The translations under genes were made by a program, and so were the position numbers. A DNA stretch of 64,000 nt from Alkalicaulis satelles (GTDB lineage Bacteria > Pseudomonadota > Alphaproteobacteria > Caulobacterales > Maricaulaceae): the NCBI RefSeq assembly GCF_008630495.1, contig NZ_VWOJ01000002.1:263001-327000 (forward strand), read 5' to 3'. Under the pieces are notes generated by a model. That model did no database searches. It was given only the letters and a program-made list of their open reading frames with translations, and had not been told where the DNA came from. Of the stretch, positions 8,559 to 16,367 are shown in pieces; the stretch's first letter is position 1, and every line of letters starts with the position of its first letter.

Positions 8559-9164
8559 TCAGGGCGCCAGCACGCGCGCCAGAACGAAGCCAACGGCCGC
8601 GCCGCTTGCCAGCAGGCCCCAGAGCCACCAGCGCGCGCGCGGCTTTTCTGCTGGTTCGTCGGCGCTCCTGTCCGCCTCCGCCTCGTCCTCGGCGTCCGGT
8701 GCGGGCAGGGTCCAGGCGAGCCAGGCAGACGGCAGGGTGAAGCTGTAGAGCAGCACGCCCCAGAAGATCGCGTTCCAGTGCGCATAGGTCTGGGGCGCCC
8801 ACAGGGTCAGGCGGGTGTCATCATTGGCCACGGCCAGATAGAAAATGCCCGCCGCCATGAGCCCGGTCAGCACCTGATAGGAAAACGCATAGGCGCGCCG
8901 GCGCAGATCGCGCTCGACATCATCCAGCTGGCAAACCTGCTCGCCGGCGATGCGCTGCACCTGAGAGGGCGCTAGCCAGAAGAACGCCAGCACCGCCAGA
9001 AGCACCAGGGCGAGCCCGGTCACGCCCGGCCCGGGATGGTCAAAAATCAGCTGGATGAGGCAGCCCGCCGGGTAGGCGATCAGCACGGTCAGCGAGGCCA
9101 GGCGCAGCGAGATTCGCGAGCGGCGCGGGACACGGCCCGAGGGCATACGGATATAGAAAGACAT
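8559..9164 (-). CDS. membrane protein paired with an Xre regulator
   Basis: 201 residues with about five hydrophobic segments (near 23-42, 47-65, 95-113, 128-150, 178-198) and an acidic linker EDEAEADRSADEPAE. I do not recognise a family. It starts one base after the end of the upstream Xre gene. Pairs of a short Cro/C1-type regulator and a small polytopic membrane protein are common in bacteria, and the membrane partner usually has no assigned role. Together with the palindrome upstream this looks like an autoregulated two-gene unit. Confidence 0.6.
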   Translation of the reverse strand: MSFYIRMPSGRVPRRSRISLRLASLTVLIAYPAGCLIQLIFDHPGPGVTGLALVLLAVLAFFWLAPSQVQRIAGEQVCQLDDVERDLRRRAYAFSYQVLTGLMAAGIFYLAVANDDTRLTLWAPQTYAHWNAIFWGVLLYSFTLPSAWLAWTLPAPDAEDEAEADRSADEPAEKPRARWWLWGLLASGAAVGFVLARVLAP

Positions 9165-9165
9165 G

Positions 9166-9417
9166 TCAGGTCTCGCCTTTGGGTGAGGCCGCCATGCGCG
9201 AGAGCGGCTCGAAGGGCTGCAGGGAGAAGATCATTTCCACCGGCAGCTCGAAAAAAGCCGCCAGCTTCAGCGCCAGCTCCAGCGACGGATTGTAATCGCC
9301 CCGCTCCAGATAGCCGACGGTCTGGTAATTGACCCCGATGGCCTCGGCCAGCGCCTTGCGCGACAGGCCGCGCTCGGCGCGCAGCACAGGCAGACGGTTG
9401 TAAAGGGTCGGGCTCAT
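9166..9417 (-). CDS. Xre-family helix-turn-helix regulator
   Basis: 83 residues covering one Cro/C1-type HTH: LPVLRAERGLSRKALAEAIG, VNYQTVGYLERGDYNPSLELALKLAAFFELPVEMIF. This is the compact YozG-like form that is almost all DNA-binding domain. ATG at 9417 is preferred; a GTG at 9429 would add four residues, and neither has a strong ribosome site. Co-transcribed with the membrane protein. The inverted repeat at 9476-9506 is the likely operator for autoregulation. Confidence 0.85.
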   Translation of the reverse strand: MSPTLYNRLPVLRAERGLSRKALAEAIGVNYQTVGYLERGDYNPSLELALKLAAFFELPVEMIFSLQPFEPLSRMAASPKGET

Positions 9418-9475
9418 GGGCGTACGCACGTGGCAGCAGGATCAAGCATCATGCCCGCTGCTTAGCCCATGAATA

Positions 9476-9506
9476 TACATGCCGCAATCAAATTATTGCG
9501 TATGTA
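9476..9506. promoter_or_regulatory. palindrome upstream of the Xre gene
   Basis: CGCAAT and ATTGCG flank a six-base AT spacer, and the outer arms TACAT and ATGTA continue the symmetry with one extra base on the left. It lies about 60 bases upstream of the Xre start in a locally AT-rich stretch, where an autoregulatory operator would sit. Confidence 0.5.
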
Positions 9507-9545
9507 CAACATTTCATCTTGAACTGATGAAGGCAGGCGGCCGGG

Positions 9546-9839
9546 TCAGTCCAGCTCGTCGTCTTCCCAGTTGCGCCGGTTCGACTCATATCCCATGCCC
9601 AGCATCATGCCCGCTCCGGTGCGCTCGTGATAGCGCGTCCCGATGCCGCCTGCGTGCAGCATCAGGCGGTAGATGACAAAGGCGCCCAGCGCGCCCGCCA
9701 CCACCAGACCGGCCCACACGCCCCATCCGGCTGGACCCTCGGGCTCCAGCGAAAACGCGAACCAGAGCGTCAGGACAAAGACGGTCAGCGCCAGAATCAG
9801 CGCCAGCGCGCGGGTGAAAAATCGTCCGATCATGGCCAT
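9546..9839 (-). CDS. small membrane protein, unknown
   Basis: 97 residues (or 95 from the second methionine). Two hydrophobic helices (about 8-30 and 41-60) are followed by a soluble tail with MLHAGGIGTRYHERTGAGMM and an acidic end WEDDELD. No family recognised. It stands alone between the Xre unit and the ABC ATPase, about 40 bases from the latter's stop, in the same direction, so it could be in one transcript with it. Codon use matches the backbone and the protein looks real, but the function cannot be guessed. Confidence 0.55.
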   Translation of the reverse strand: MAMIGRFFTRALALILALTVFVLTLWFAFSLEPEGPAGWGVWAGLVVAGALGAFVIYRLMLHAGGIGTRYHERTGAGMMLGMGYESNRRNWEDDELD

Positions 9840-9881
9840 GCATTAACCCTATCGGCCAAATGCGGCGTGATGACGGCCATG

Positions 9882-10835
9882 TCAGGCCGCGTCATTGGCC
9901 TCATAGGTCAGGGCCAGGAACACGTCTTCGAGATCGGGCTCCTCGGTGCGCAGGTCGGCGATGCGCGCGCCCGAGGCGTGGAAGGTCTCGATGAAGCGCG
10001 CCACCGAGGCTTCGCCCAGGCGGTAGGTGATGGCCAGCGCGCCGTCCTTGCGGATCACCGCGTCTTCGCTGTCGAACCCGGCGGGCACGGCGGAGAGCGG
10101 CTCGGCGGGCTCGATCACCAGGGTCTTGTGATTGAGGCGTTTGAGGAGCTGGTCCTTGGATTCGCACGCCACCACCTCGCCGTGATTGACGATGGCGATC
10201 TGGTCGCACAGCTCCTGGGCCTCTTCAAGATAATGAGTGGTCAGGACGATGGTGACGCCCGCCTCATTGAGCCGGGCCACATACTCCCAGAGCTGGCGGC
10301 GCAGCTCGATATCCACCCCGGCGGTAGGCTCGTCCAGCACCAGAACCGGCGGGCTGTGGACCAGCGCCTTGGCTACCAGGAGCCGGCGCTTCATGCCGCC
10401 CGACAGCTGGCGCACATAGGCGTCGCGCTTGTCGGCCAGCCCCATGATGTCCAGCAGCTCCATGGTGCGGCGCTCGGCCTTGGGCACGCCATAGAAGCCG
10501 GCCATCAGCTCCAGCGTCTCAAAGGGCGTGAAGAACACGTCCATATTGAGTTCCTGGGGCACCACGCCGATGGCCGCGCGCGCCTCGCGCGGATGCCGGT
10601 CGATATCGCGGCCCCAGATGGCGCCGCGTCCGGCGGTCTTGGTGACCAGCCCGGCGAAGATATTGATGAAGGTCGACTTGCCCGCCCCGTTGGGCCCCAG
10701 CAGGCCGAAGATCGACCCGCGCGGGATCGCCAGATCCACCCCCTTGAGGGCCTGCTTGGCCGGGCTGTTCTTGCGCGCGGGATAGGTTTTTTCGAGGCCT
10801 TCAGCCTCAAGCGCGAATTCGGGCAAGCTTGTCAT
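9882..10835 (-). CDS. ABC transporter ATP-binding protein (YadG-like)
   Basis: 317-residue ATPase of the ABC-2/DrrA-like class. Walker A GPNGAGKST (47-55), Q-loop VVPQELNMD, signature LSGGMKRRL, Walker B PVLVLDEPTAGVD, and H-loop TTHYLEEA. A C-terminal extension of about 75 residues ends in the EPDLEDVFLALT motif common to the class. Start chosen at ATG 10835 (MTSLPEFALEAEGLEKTY). The usual permease partner is not next to it: the neighbour on one side is a small membrane protein and on the other a divergent zinc-finger gene, so the permease must be elsewhere. Confidence 0.88.
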   Translation of the reverse strand: MTSLPEFALEAEGLEKTYPARKNSPAKQALKGVDLAIPRGSIFGLLGPNGAGKSTFINIFAGLVTKTAGRGAIWGRDIDRHPREARAAIGVVPQELNMDVFFTPFETLELMAGFYGVPKAERRTMELLDIMGLADKRDAYVRQLSGGMKRRLLVAKALVHSPPVLVLDEPTAGVDIELRRQLWEYVARLNEAGVTIVLTTHYLEEAQELCDQIAIVNHGEVVACESKDQLLKRLNHKTLVIEPAEPLSAVPAGFDSEDAVIRKDGALAITYRLGEASVARFIETFHASGARIADLRTEEPDLEDVFLALTYEANDAA

Positions 10836-10984
10836 GGGCGCGGTCCCGGAGAGGCTGGAGCGGCAGACGGTTGGCGCCTGATTGACGCCAGAGCGCTGCG
10901 CGCCTAGGTACGGACGCAAACTAGACTCGCACGGTCCGGCGCGTCCACGCCGTTGCGCCGCGCACCTGCACTGGAGCCCAAACC

Positions 10985-11194
10985 ATGACGGCCCCCAACC
11001 CAGCCCCGACCGCCTTCGCGCCCCCGGAAGTCATTGTGGTGACGACCAAGCGGGTGATGTGTGATGGCGGCGGCGGCGCGCTGGGCCATCCGCGCGTGTG
11101 GTATGATATGGGGACCGACACCCATGTGGAATGCGGCTATTGCGACCGGCGCTTCGTGCTGAAGGGCTCCAAGGACGACCCCGCAGCCGGTTGA
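10985..11194 (+). CDS. CHCC zinc-finger protein (NDUFS6-like)
   Basis: 69 residues matching the zf-CHCC family: cysteine 26, histidine 35, cysteines 50 and 53, in VMCDGGGGALGHPRVWYDM and VECGYCDRRFVL. Mitochondrial NDUFS6 of complex I carries the same zinc-binding pattern, and alphaproteobacteria encode short stand-alone versions. A role in complex I or general zinc binding is plausible but not shown by context here: it lies between a divergent ABC ATPase and a SLC13 transporter. Confidence 0.85.
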   Translation: MTAPNPAPTAFAPPEVIVVTTKRVMCDGGGGALGHPRVWYDMGTDTHVECGYCDRRFVLKGSKDDPAAG

Positions 11195-11271
11195 CCCGGC
11201 CCGCCGCCCGGCCAAAATTGGCGCTGACGCGGCCCTGACTGCCGCAAGGCAGGGAGCGGGCGCGCCGGGGC

Positions 11272-12789
11272 ATGACGGATTTCTGGACTTCCAAACGCAT
11301 TGGTCTCATCACCGGGCTGGTTCTCGCCCTGGTCATCCAGCTGATTCCCGTGCCCGAGGGGCTGACGCGCGAGGCTTGGATCGTCGCCTCCATAGCGGCG
11401 ATGATGGCCAGCTGGTGGGCCACCGAGGCGATCCCCATCGCGGCCACCGCCCTCGTCCCGCTCGCCCTGTTTCCCATGTTCGGCGTGCTCTCGACACGCG
11501 CCGCGGCCGAGCCCTATGCCGATCCCATCGTCATGCTGCTCCTGGGCGGGTTCATCATCGCTCTGGCCATCGAGCGCTGGAATCTGCATGCGCGCATCGC
11601 GCTCAATGTGGTGGCCCGATTTGGCGGACGCCCGTCCCTGATGATCGCTGGTTTCATGCTGGCCAGCGCCATCCTCTCGATGTGGATCTCCAACACCGCC
11701 ACCACGCTGATGATGATCCCCATCGCCCTGAAGGTCGCCGAGAAAATGGCCGACGAGGGCGTGGACCTGAAAATGTTCGCGCCCGCGCTCGCCCTGGCGG
11801 TCGCCTATGCGGCGAGCGTCGGCGGACTCGCCACGCCCGTGGGCACGCCCACCAATCTGATCGCCATCGGCTTTCTCGAGCGCGAGTTTGAAGCCTCCAT
11901 CACCTTCGTCGAATGGATGATGCTGGGCGTGCCCGCCGTGGCGGTGATCCTGCCGGTGATGTGGCTGATCCTGACGCGCTTCGCCTTCAAGGTGTCCGCC
12001 AGCGCGCCCAATGCGGCCGGCCATGAGGAAGTGCTGCGCCAGAAAAAGGCGCTGGGCCGCATGAGCGCGCCCGAATGGCGCGTGGCGGTGGCCTTCGGCA
12101 CGGTGGCGGTGCTGTGGATGGGACGCGAGCTGCCCGGCGCGCTGATTTTCCGGCCCGAGATCAGCTTTGGCTGGAACCCTCTGCTGGGCTGGCTGTCCGA
12201 TGCGCTGGCCCTGCCGGTGCGCCTGGCGCTGTCTGACGCCCAGATCGCCATACTGGGCGCGGTGGCGGTGTTCCTGATCCCGGCGGGCGGGCGGGACAAT
12301 CGCGGCCAGGCTCTGATGGACTGGGAAACGGTCCAGCGCCTGCCCTGGGCGGCGGTGATCCTGTTCGGCGGCGGGCTGTCGCTGGCTGCGGCCATCCAGG
12401 CGACGGGGCTCGCCGGCTGGATCGGCGCCCAGCTGAGCTGGGTCACGGCCCTGCCCCTGCCCGTCACCGTGCTGATCCTGGCCCTGATGGTGGTGTTCCT
12501 GACCGAGCTGACCTCGAATGTGGCGACTGTATCCGGCTTCCTGCCGGTGCTGGCGGCGTTGGCGCTGGAGGCCGGCGTGCCGCCCGCTCATCTGATCGCG
12601 CCGCTGGCGCTGGCGGCGAGCTGCGCCTTCATGCTCCCCGTAGCCACCGCGCCCAACGCCATCGTCTACGCCTCGGGGGCGGCCAGCATGGGCCAGATGA
12701 TCCGCGCAGGCTTCCGCATCAATCTCGCCGCCGCGCCGGTCATCGCGCTGCTGGCGAGCCTGTTGAGCCCGCTGGTGTTTCCGGGGTGA
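11272..12789 (+). CDS. SLC13/DASS-family anion:sodium symporter
   Basis: 505-residue polytopic inner-membrane protein, about 11-12 spans. Family marks: WWATEAIPIAATALVPLALFP near the N-terminus, the first SNT motif in ISNTATTLMMIPIAL, the second in TELTSNVATVSGFLPVLAAL, and LPVATAPNAIVYASG near the end. The SNT motifs bind substrate and sodium. Members carry dicarboxylates, citrate or sulfate; the sequence alone does not tell which. It ends six bases from the convergent pyrF stop, with no operon partner. Confidence 0.92.
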   Translation: MTDFWTSKRIGLITGLVLALVIQLIPVPEGLTREAWIVASIAAMMASWWATEAIPIAATALVPLALFPMFGVLSTRAAAEPYADPIVMLLLGGFIIALAIERWNLHARIALNVVARFGGRPSLMIAGFMLASAILSMWISNTATTLMMIPIALKVAEKMADEGVDLKMFAPALALAVAYAASVGGLATPVGTPTNLIAIGFLEREFEASITFVEWMMLGVPAVAVILPVMWLILTRFAFKVSASAPNAAGHEEVLRQKKALGRMSAPEWRVAVAFGTVAVLWMGRELPGALIFRPEISFGWNPLLGWLSDALALPVRLALSDAQIAILGAVAVFLIPAGGRDNRGQALMDWETVQRLPWAAVILFGGGLSLAAAIQATGLAGWIGAQLSWVTALPLPVTVLILALMVVFLTELTSNVATVSGFLPVLAALALEAGVPPAHLIAPLALAASCAFMLPVATAPNAIVYASGAASMGQMIRAGFRINLAAAPVIALLASLLSPLVFPG

Positions 12790-12795
12790 GGGCGC

Positions 12796-13482
12796 TTACG
12801 CCCCGGCCATCTCCGCCGCAATCGCCTCGGCGGCCGCGCGGGGGTCTGGGGCGGCTGAGATGGGGCGGCCCACCACCAGATGGGTGGCGCCCGCGCTCAG
12901 GGCTTCAGCCGGGGTCGCCGTGCGCACCTGATCGCCCTTGTCGGCGCCCGCCGGGCGCACGCCGGGGGTGACGATCAGGAAGCCTTCGGGCACGCGCGCG
13001 GCGATTTCGGCGGCTTCTTGCGGCGAGGCGACCACGCCGTCCATGCCGCACTCGACCGCCTGGTCCACCCGGCGCAGCACCAGATCGCGTGCGCCCAACG
13101 CGTAGCCCATCTCGGCCAGCATCGCGTCGTCATAGGCGGTGAGCACGGTGACGGCGAGGATTTTGAGATCCGAGCCCGCCTTGCCTTGCGCAGCGGCGCG
13201 CATCACGGGCGGCTCGGCGTGGACGGTCAGGAGATCGGCGCGCGCGCGGGTGATGGAGCGCACGGATTTTTCCACCGTGGCCGGGATGTCATGCAGCTTG
13301 TAGTCCAGAAACACCTGCGCGCCGCGTTCTTTCAGCCCCGCCGCCAGCGCCATGCCGCCCACGGGCAGGAGCTGGAGCCCGATCTTGTAGAAGCTGCAGG
13401 CGGGCCCGAGGCGCTCCACCAGCGCTTCGGCTTCGGCTGTGGAGGGCAGGTCGAGGGCGGTGATGAGACGGGGATCGGCCAT
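12796..13482 (-). CDS. pyrF: orotidine 5'-phosphate decarboxylase
   Basis: Final step of UMP synthesis. 228 residues, class I type. The catalytic D-x-K-x-x-D is FLDYKLHDIP with D60, K62 and D65; the N-terminal ITALDLPS and the phosphate-binding GATHLVVGRPI near the end complete the family pattern. The frame runs 14 codons further upstream, but ATG at 13482 (MADPRLITALD) fits the family. Monocistronic in this window. Confidence 0.96.
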   Translation of the reverse strand: MADPRLITALDLPSTAEAEALVERLGPACSFYKIGLQLLPVGGMALAAGLKERGAQVFLDYKLHDIPATVEKSVRSITRARADLLTVHAEPPVMRAAAQGKAGSDLKILAVTVLTAYDDAMLAEMGYALGARDLVLRRVDQAVECGMDGVVASPQEAAEIAARVPEGFLIVTPGVRPAGADKGDQVRTATPAEALSAGATHLVVGRPISAAPDPRAAAEAIAAEMAGA

Positions 13483-13554
13483 GGCGCGCGCTCCTGATCT
13501 GAAGGCGCGCACCTTACGCCGCACCGCAGGCCGGGTCGACGCCGGGCGTTCGTC

Positions 13555-14388
13555 CTAGCGCAGCGTGCGCGGTTCGGGCGCGTCGAGGATTTCCAGCTGG
13601 GCGGGGTGGGTCAGGGCGATCATCGGCCCGTTCTCCTCATAGACCCAGCCGCGCACCCGCACGACCGCGCCGTCCAGGGTTTCCAGCTGGACGCCGGCCT
13701 GTTCGAAGCGGTTGCGGGAGGCGCGGGTGGCCGCGGCGGTGAAGTCGGTGCGCCAGTCCGCGCCGAAATTGAGAAACACCCGGCCATTGCGCGCCTCGCC
13801 GGTGCTGGTCACCCGGCCCTCCACGATCTGGGCTGAGTCCAGAAACTGGGCCAGCCGGTCGGGATCACTGTCCCGGATCGCAAACGCGCCAAGCCCCCAC
13901 GCGCCGCGGCCCTCACGGCGGGCCTCGGCCTCCCGCGCCATCAGGTCTGCATAGGGCAGGTCCAGTCCCTGTCGCGGCCACACCAGCGCCCAGCCCGCAT
14001 CAAGCAGGCTTTCGCCCAGCTCCACCCGCGCGCCCGAACGGGGAAACACCGCGCGTGCCTGCAGCCGGCCATAGCGATCCAGGCTGTCGCCGGACGCCGC
14101 CGGGAGAAGCGCGAGGCTGCCGCCGGCTTCATCGAGCAGGGCTTCGAGATGAGCCCGCGCCGCCGTCGCGGCCTCGGGCGACATATCCGCGCCGGGGGTG
14201 ACGATCCCGGCCAGGATCACCCGAGCGTCCGTCCCGTCTGCGCCGGCAAGGGTAAAGGCGTGGCCGGATGAAGCGTCTCCCGCCCCGCGGGCCAGCACAG
14301 GCGCGTCCTCAACGCTGCGCTCGCCGCACGCGGCCAGCATCAGAGCCGCCAGCATCGCCCCCACACAAACCCGCACGCGCTGCGCCAT
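13555..14388 (-). CDS. thermonuclease-like (SNase-fold) lipoprotein
   Basis: 277 residues. A lipoprotein signal ends LMLAAC with cysteine 21. The following region resembles a staphylococcal nuclease fold: ARVILAGIVTPG, DRYGRLQARAVF and LLDAGWALVWPR parallel the family's R-L-x-G-I-x-x-P, R-x-G-R-x-x-A and G-x-A-x-V segments. The usual D-G-D-T and D-A-P-E acidic residues are not evident, so the nuclease activity may be lost. The last third (IVEGRVTSTGEARNGRVFLNFG) looks like a second OB-like domain. Start at ATG 14388 with GGAG upstream. Confidence 0.75.
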   Translation of the reverse strand: MAQRVRVCVGAMLAALMLAACGERSVEDAPVLARGAGDASSGHAFTLAGADGTDARVILAGIVTPGADMSPEAATAARAHLEALLDEAGGSLALLPAASGDSLDRYGRLQARAVFPRSGARVELGESLLDAGWALVWPRQGLDLPYADLMAREAEARREGRGAWGLGAFAIRDSDPDRLAQFLDSAQIVEGRVTSTGEARNGRVFLNFGADWRTDFTAAATRASRNRFEQAGVQLETLDGAVVRVRGWVYEENGPMIALTHPAQLEILDAPEPRTLR

Positions 14389-14449
14389 GACGATCTCCCG
14401 TATCAGGAGAATATCATGGCGCAGAACGCGCCTCAGGGGAAAGGAAAGA

Positions 14450-14830
14450 TTAGAGCAGCAACTCCGCCGCGAAGAAGGCGAAGAAGCCCCCGATGAGGAG
14501 CAGGACGAGCGCGCTCCACAGCGCCCAGCCGCCCAGCTTGCGCATGCGCGTGCAGGCCGCGGCCTGGGCCGGGTCCGCCGGGCAGGGCGCATTGCGCGTC
14601 GCCCAGCGCACGGCGAAGGCGGCCGCCAGCAGGCCGGCGGCGATGGCGAAGACCCATTCCTTGTGCGCTGACAGAAAGATCAGCCCGGGCGCATTGGACG
14701 CCAGCCCCGCCATCACCGCCCCGGCCCCGATGGTGACCAGCAGGGCCGGCAGGGCGCAGCAGATCAGCGTCCCGGCGCTGGCGAACAAGGCCAGCGCCGG
14801 GGCTGCGGCTTCACGCAAAGCCAGGCGCAT
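14450..14830 (-). CDS. MerT-like membrane protein
   Basis: 126 residues with three or four membrane spans. GTLICCALPALLVTIGAGAVMAGL near the N-terminus carries the paired cysteines expected in the first span of MerT-type mercury/metal transporters, and a second cysteine pair lies in the loop CPADPAQAAACTRMRK. Its ATG overlaps the stop of the HMA-domain gene (TGATG), so it is coupled to a MerP-like partner. I infer metal-ion transport with the HMA protein. Which metal is not decided by sequence, although the CutF-like gene upstream hints at copper. Confidence 0.65.
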   Translation of the reverse strand: MRLALREAAAPALALFASAGTLICCALPALLVTIGAGAVMAGLASNAPGLIFLSAHKEWVFAIAAGLLAAAFAVRWATRNAPCPADPAQAAACTRMRKLGGWALWSALVLLLIGGFFAFFAAELLL

Positions 14831-15177
14831 CAGGCCGCGTCCCCGCGGCGGATCTCGCCGGTGAGCTGATAACCCGAGCGGCGCACCAGATCGGTGATGG
14901 TCGCATCGGTCAGCTCATGGCCTTCGCGCACCACCAGCTGCAGCGTCTTGTCATCGAGATCGATATGGACCGCCGACACTTCGGCGCGGCGGCCAAACGT
15001 GCGGGTCATGGCCACGGCGCAGAAATCGCACACCATGCCGAGGATGTCGGCGGTCACCAGCGTGCCGCCTTCCTCCACACCGGCGGCGAGTTCAGGCGTG
15101 GCGTAGGCGCGCTCGTCCGCCAGGGCGGCAGGCGCAAGCGAAAGTGCGGCGATGGCCGCGATGAGCATGCGGATCAT
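14830..15177 (-). CDS. periplasmic heavy-metal-associated (HMA/MerP-like) protein
   Basis: 115 residues: a signal peptide (MIRMLIAAIAALSLAPAALA), then a ferredoxin-like HMA fold with the metal motif GMVCDFCAVAMTRTF, cysteines 50 and 53, and a closing ITDLVRRSGYQL. Standard HMA has C-x-x-C; CDFC is seen in a subgroup next to MerT-like proteins. Start at 15177 because CAGGAG lies ahead; an in-frame ATG at 15201 overlaps the upstream stop (TGATG) but would spoil the signal peptide. Second-to-last gene of the metal operon. Confidence 0.8.
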   Translation of the reverse strand: MIRMLIAAIAALSLAPAALADERAYATPELAAGVEEGGTLVTADILGMVCDFCAVAMTRTFGRRAEVSAVHIDLDDKTLQLVVREGHELTDATITDLVRRSGYQLTGEIRRGDAA

Positions 15178-15200
15178 GGGATATCTCCTGTGCTGATCCA

Positions 15201-15839
15201 TCAGAAACGGTACATGAAAGTAAACAGGGCTTCGTTGACGGCCGGGGTGTAGCCCAGCTCCAGCAGCATCGGCCCCTTGAAGAAGCGCACCAGCGGCGTC
15301 ACCGCCACGGGCGTGTCTTCCTGAGGGTGATGATCGACCTCGACCATCAGCCAGGTGTGCAGTTCGCCAAAGCCCGCGATATACGGCGCAACGCCCACGC
15401 GGCCCGACTGCATGGCGTGACCGCCCTCGCCCATATCGCTGACCCGTCCCATCCAGGACACGAACCAGCGCCGGGTTTCCCAGTCGGCCATGGCGCCCAC
15501 ATAGCCCGCGCCCCGGAGGCCGCGGGTGTTGTCACTGACGCCTTCGGCCCAGCCTGCGCCTGCAAAAGCGTAGAGATTGCCCTGATAGTCCTCACCGAAC
15601 CATCGCCGGGCGAGCCAGGTGGCCTGGGGGCCGTTGAACAACAGGTCGTCAGACCGGTCCCATTCGGTCCGCCAGCCGATGGAGTAGTCATATCGCGGTG
15701 TGTAGTGCACCCACAGGGACGACATGGTCCGGTCGCTCTGGGCGATGGTGGTCCATCCCCCTTCATAGGAGACCGGACGGGCGTCAGCTGCCGCAGCGCC
15801 CAGCGCGAGGCACGCGCAGGCGGTCAGTATGTGTCGCAT
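15201..15839 (-). CDS. outer-membrane-type protein of the metal operon
   Basis: 212 residues with a signal peptide (MRHILTACACLALGAAAADA) and alternating aromatic strands (WVHYTPRYDYSIGWRTEW, LLELGYTPAVNEALFTFMYRF). The terminal phenylalanine and strand pattern point to a small outer-membrane beta barrel. I cannot name the family with certainty; similar uncharacterised proteins accompany HMA/MerT-like pairs. The ribosome site AAGGGAG sits inside the loop of a small hairpin, 58 bases after the CutF-like stop. Confidence 0.6.
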   Translation of the reverse strand: MRHILTACACLALGAAAADARPVSYEGGWTTIAQSDRTMSSLWVHYTPRYDYSIGWRTEWDRSDDLLFNGPQATWLARRWFGEDYQGNLYAFAGAGWAEGVSDNTRGLRGAGYVGAMADWETRRWFVSWMGRVSDMGEGGHAMQSGRVGVAPYIAGFGELHTWLMVEVDHHPQEDTPVAVTPLVRFFKGPMLLELGYTPAVNEALFTFMYRF

Positions 15840-15847
15840 GAGAAATC

Positions 15848-15866
15848 ATACGCTCCCTTGCCGTAT
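15848..15866 (-). promoter_or_regulatory. hairpin with the ribosome site in its loop
   Basis: On the minus strand ATACG (15866-15862) can pair with CGTAT (15852-15848), enclosing a nine-base loop that holds the AAGGGAG ribosome site of the outer-membrane gene starting at 15839. It lies in the gap after the CutF-like gene. The five-pair stem is weak, so the effect is speculative. Confidence 0.4.
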
Positions 15867-15896
15867 CAACGAAGAACGCGAAATCATGTGTCGCGG

Positions 15897-16241
15897 TCAG
15901 CGTTTCGGCGGGGGCGGATCGGTAAGGCGCAGGGCCGACGGTCCGGCGTCATGGACGGCCAGGGGCTGCGGCAGGACAGCGTTCATGCCCGGCGCCCCGG
16001 CGGCGGCCATGTCCAGTACGCTGAAGTGCACGCAGGCGCCGCAGGCCACGCCGCCAAAGCAGGCCGGATCAGAACCTGCAGGGTCGGCGTCGGGAACGGC
16101 AGGCGCGCCATGGCAATCGGGCATGGCGTGTGTGCTGGCGGCCTCATGGGCGTGCGCCTCAAGGCCCAGCGCGCCCGGACAGAAGCGGACGCCCGCCTCG
16201 ATCAGGACCAGTATGGCCAGAAGGGACATGAACCAGCGCAT
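15897..16241 (-). CDS. DUF2946/CutF-like cysteine-rich small protein with C-terminal polyproline
   Basis: 114 residues. A hydrophobic N-terminus (MRWFMSLLAILVLIEAGV), a His/Cys-bearing middle (HAHEAASTHAMPDCHG), then CFGGVACGACVHFSV with cysteines 61, 67 and 70, and a tail LTDPPPPKR in which four prolines sit two residues from the stop. DUF2946-type leaders such as CutF and CruR combine cysteines that sense copper with a C-terminal proline stalling signal and control the gene after them. Here the following genes are metal-related, which fits. Start at ATG 16241; the ribosome site is weak. Family placement is by pattern, not by search. Confidence 0.55.
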   Translation of the reverse strand: MRWFMSLLAILVLIEAGVRFCPGALGLEAHAHEAASTHAMPDCHGAPAVPDADPAGSDPACFGGVACGACVHFSVLDMAAAGAPGMNAVLPQPLAVHDAGPSALRLTDPPPPKR

Positions 16242-16314
16242 GCCCGGTCTGTACCCCAGATCAGCCCCGCCGCCAAGAATGCGCCCGTCACAGGCGCGTG
16301 AGCGCAAAAGAGAA

Positions 16315-16344
16315 CGGGCGCGGAAAGTGTTCCTTCCGCGCCCG
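16315..16344 (-). terminator. terminator of the first TonB receptor gene
   Basis: Perfect 11-base stem CGGGCGCGGAA / TTCCGCGCCCG with an eight-base loop, 24 bases after the receptor stop. On the minus strand it is followed by TTCTCTTTTGCG. Confidence 0.8.
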
Positions 16345-16367
16345 CCTGTCAGATCCTGGTCAGCGCG

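Noticed and set aside
11137-12591. 484-codon minus-strand frame opposite the SLC13 gene
   Set aside because: Low-complexity His/Gln/Gly translation typical of an antisense shadow in GC-rich DNA.
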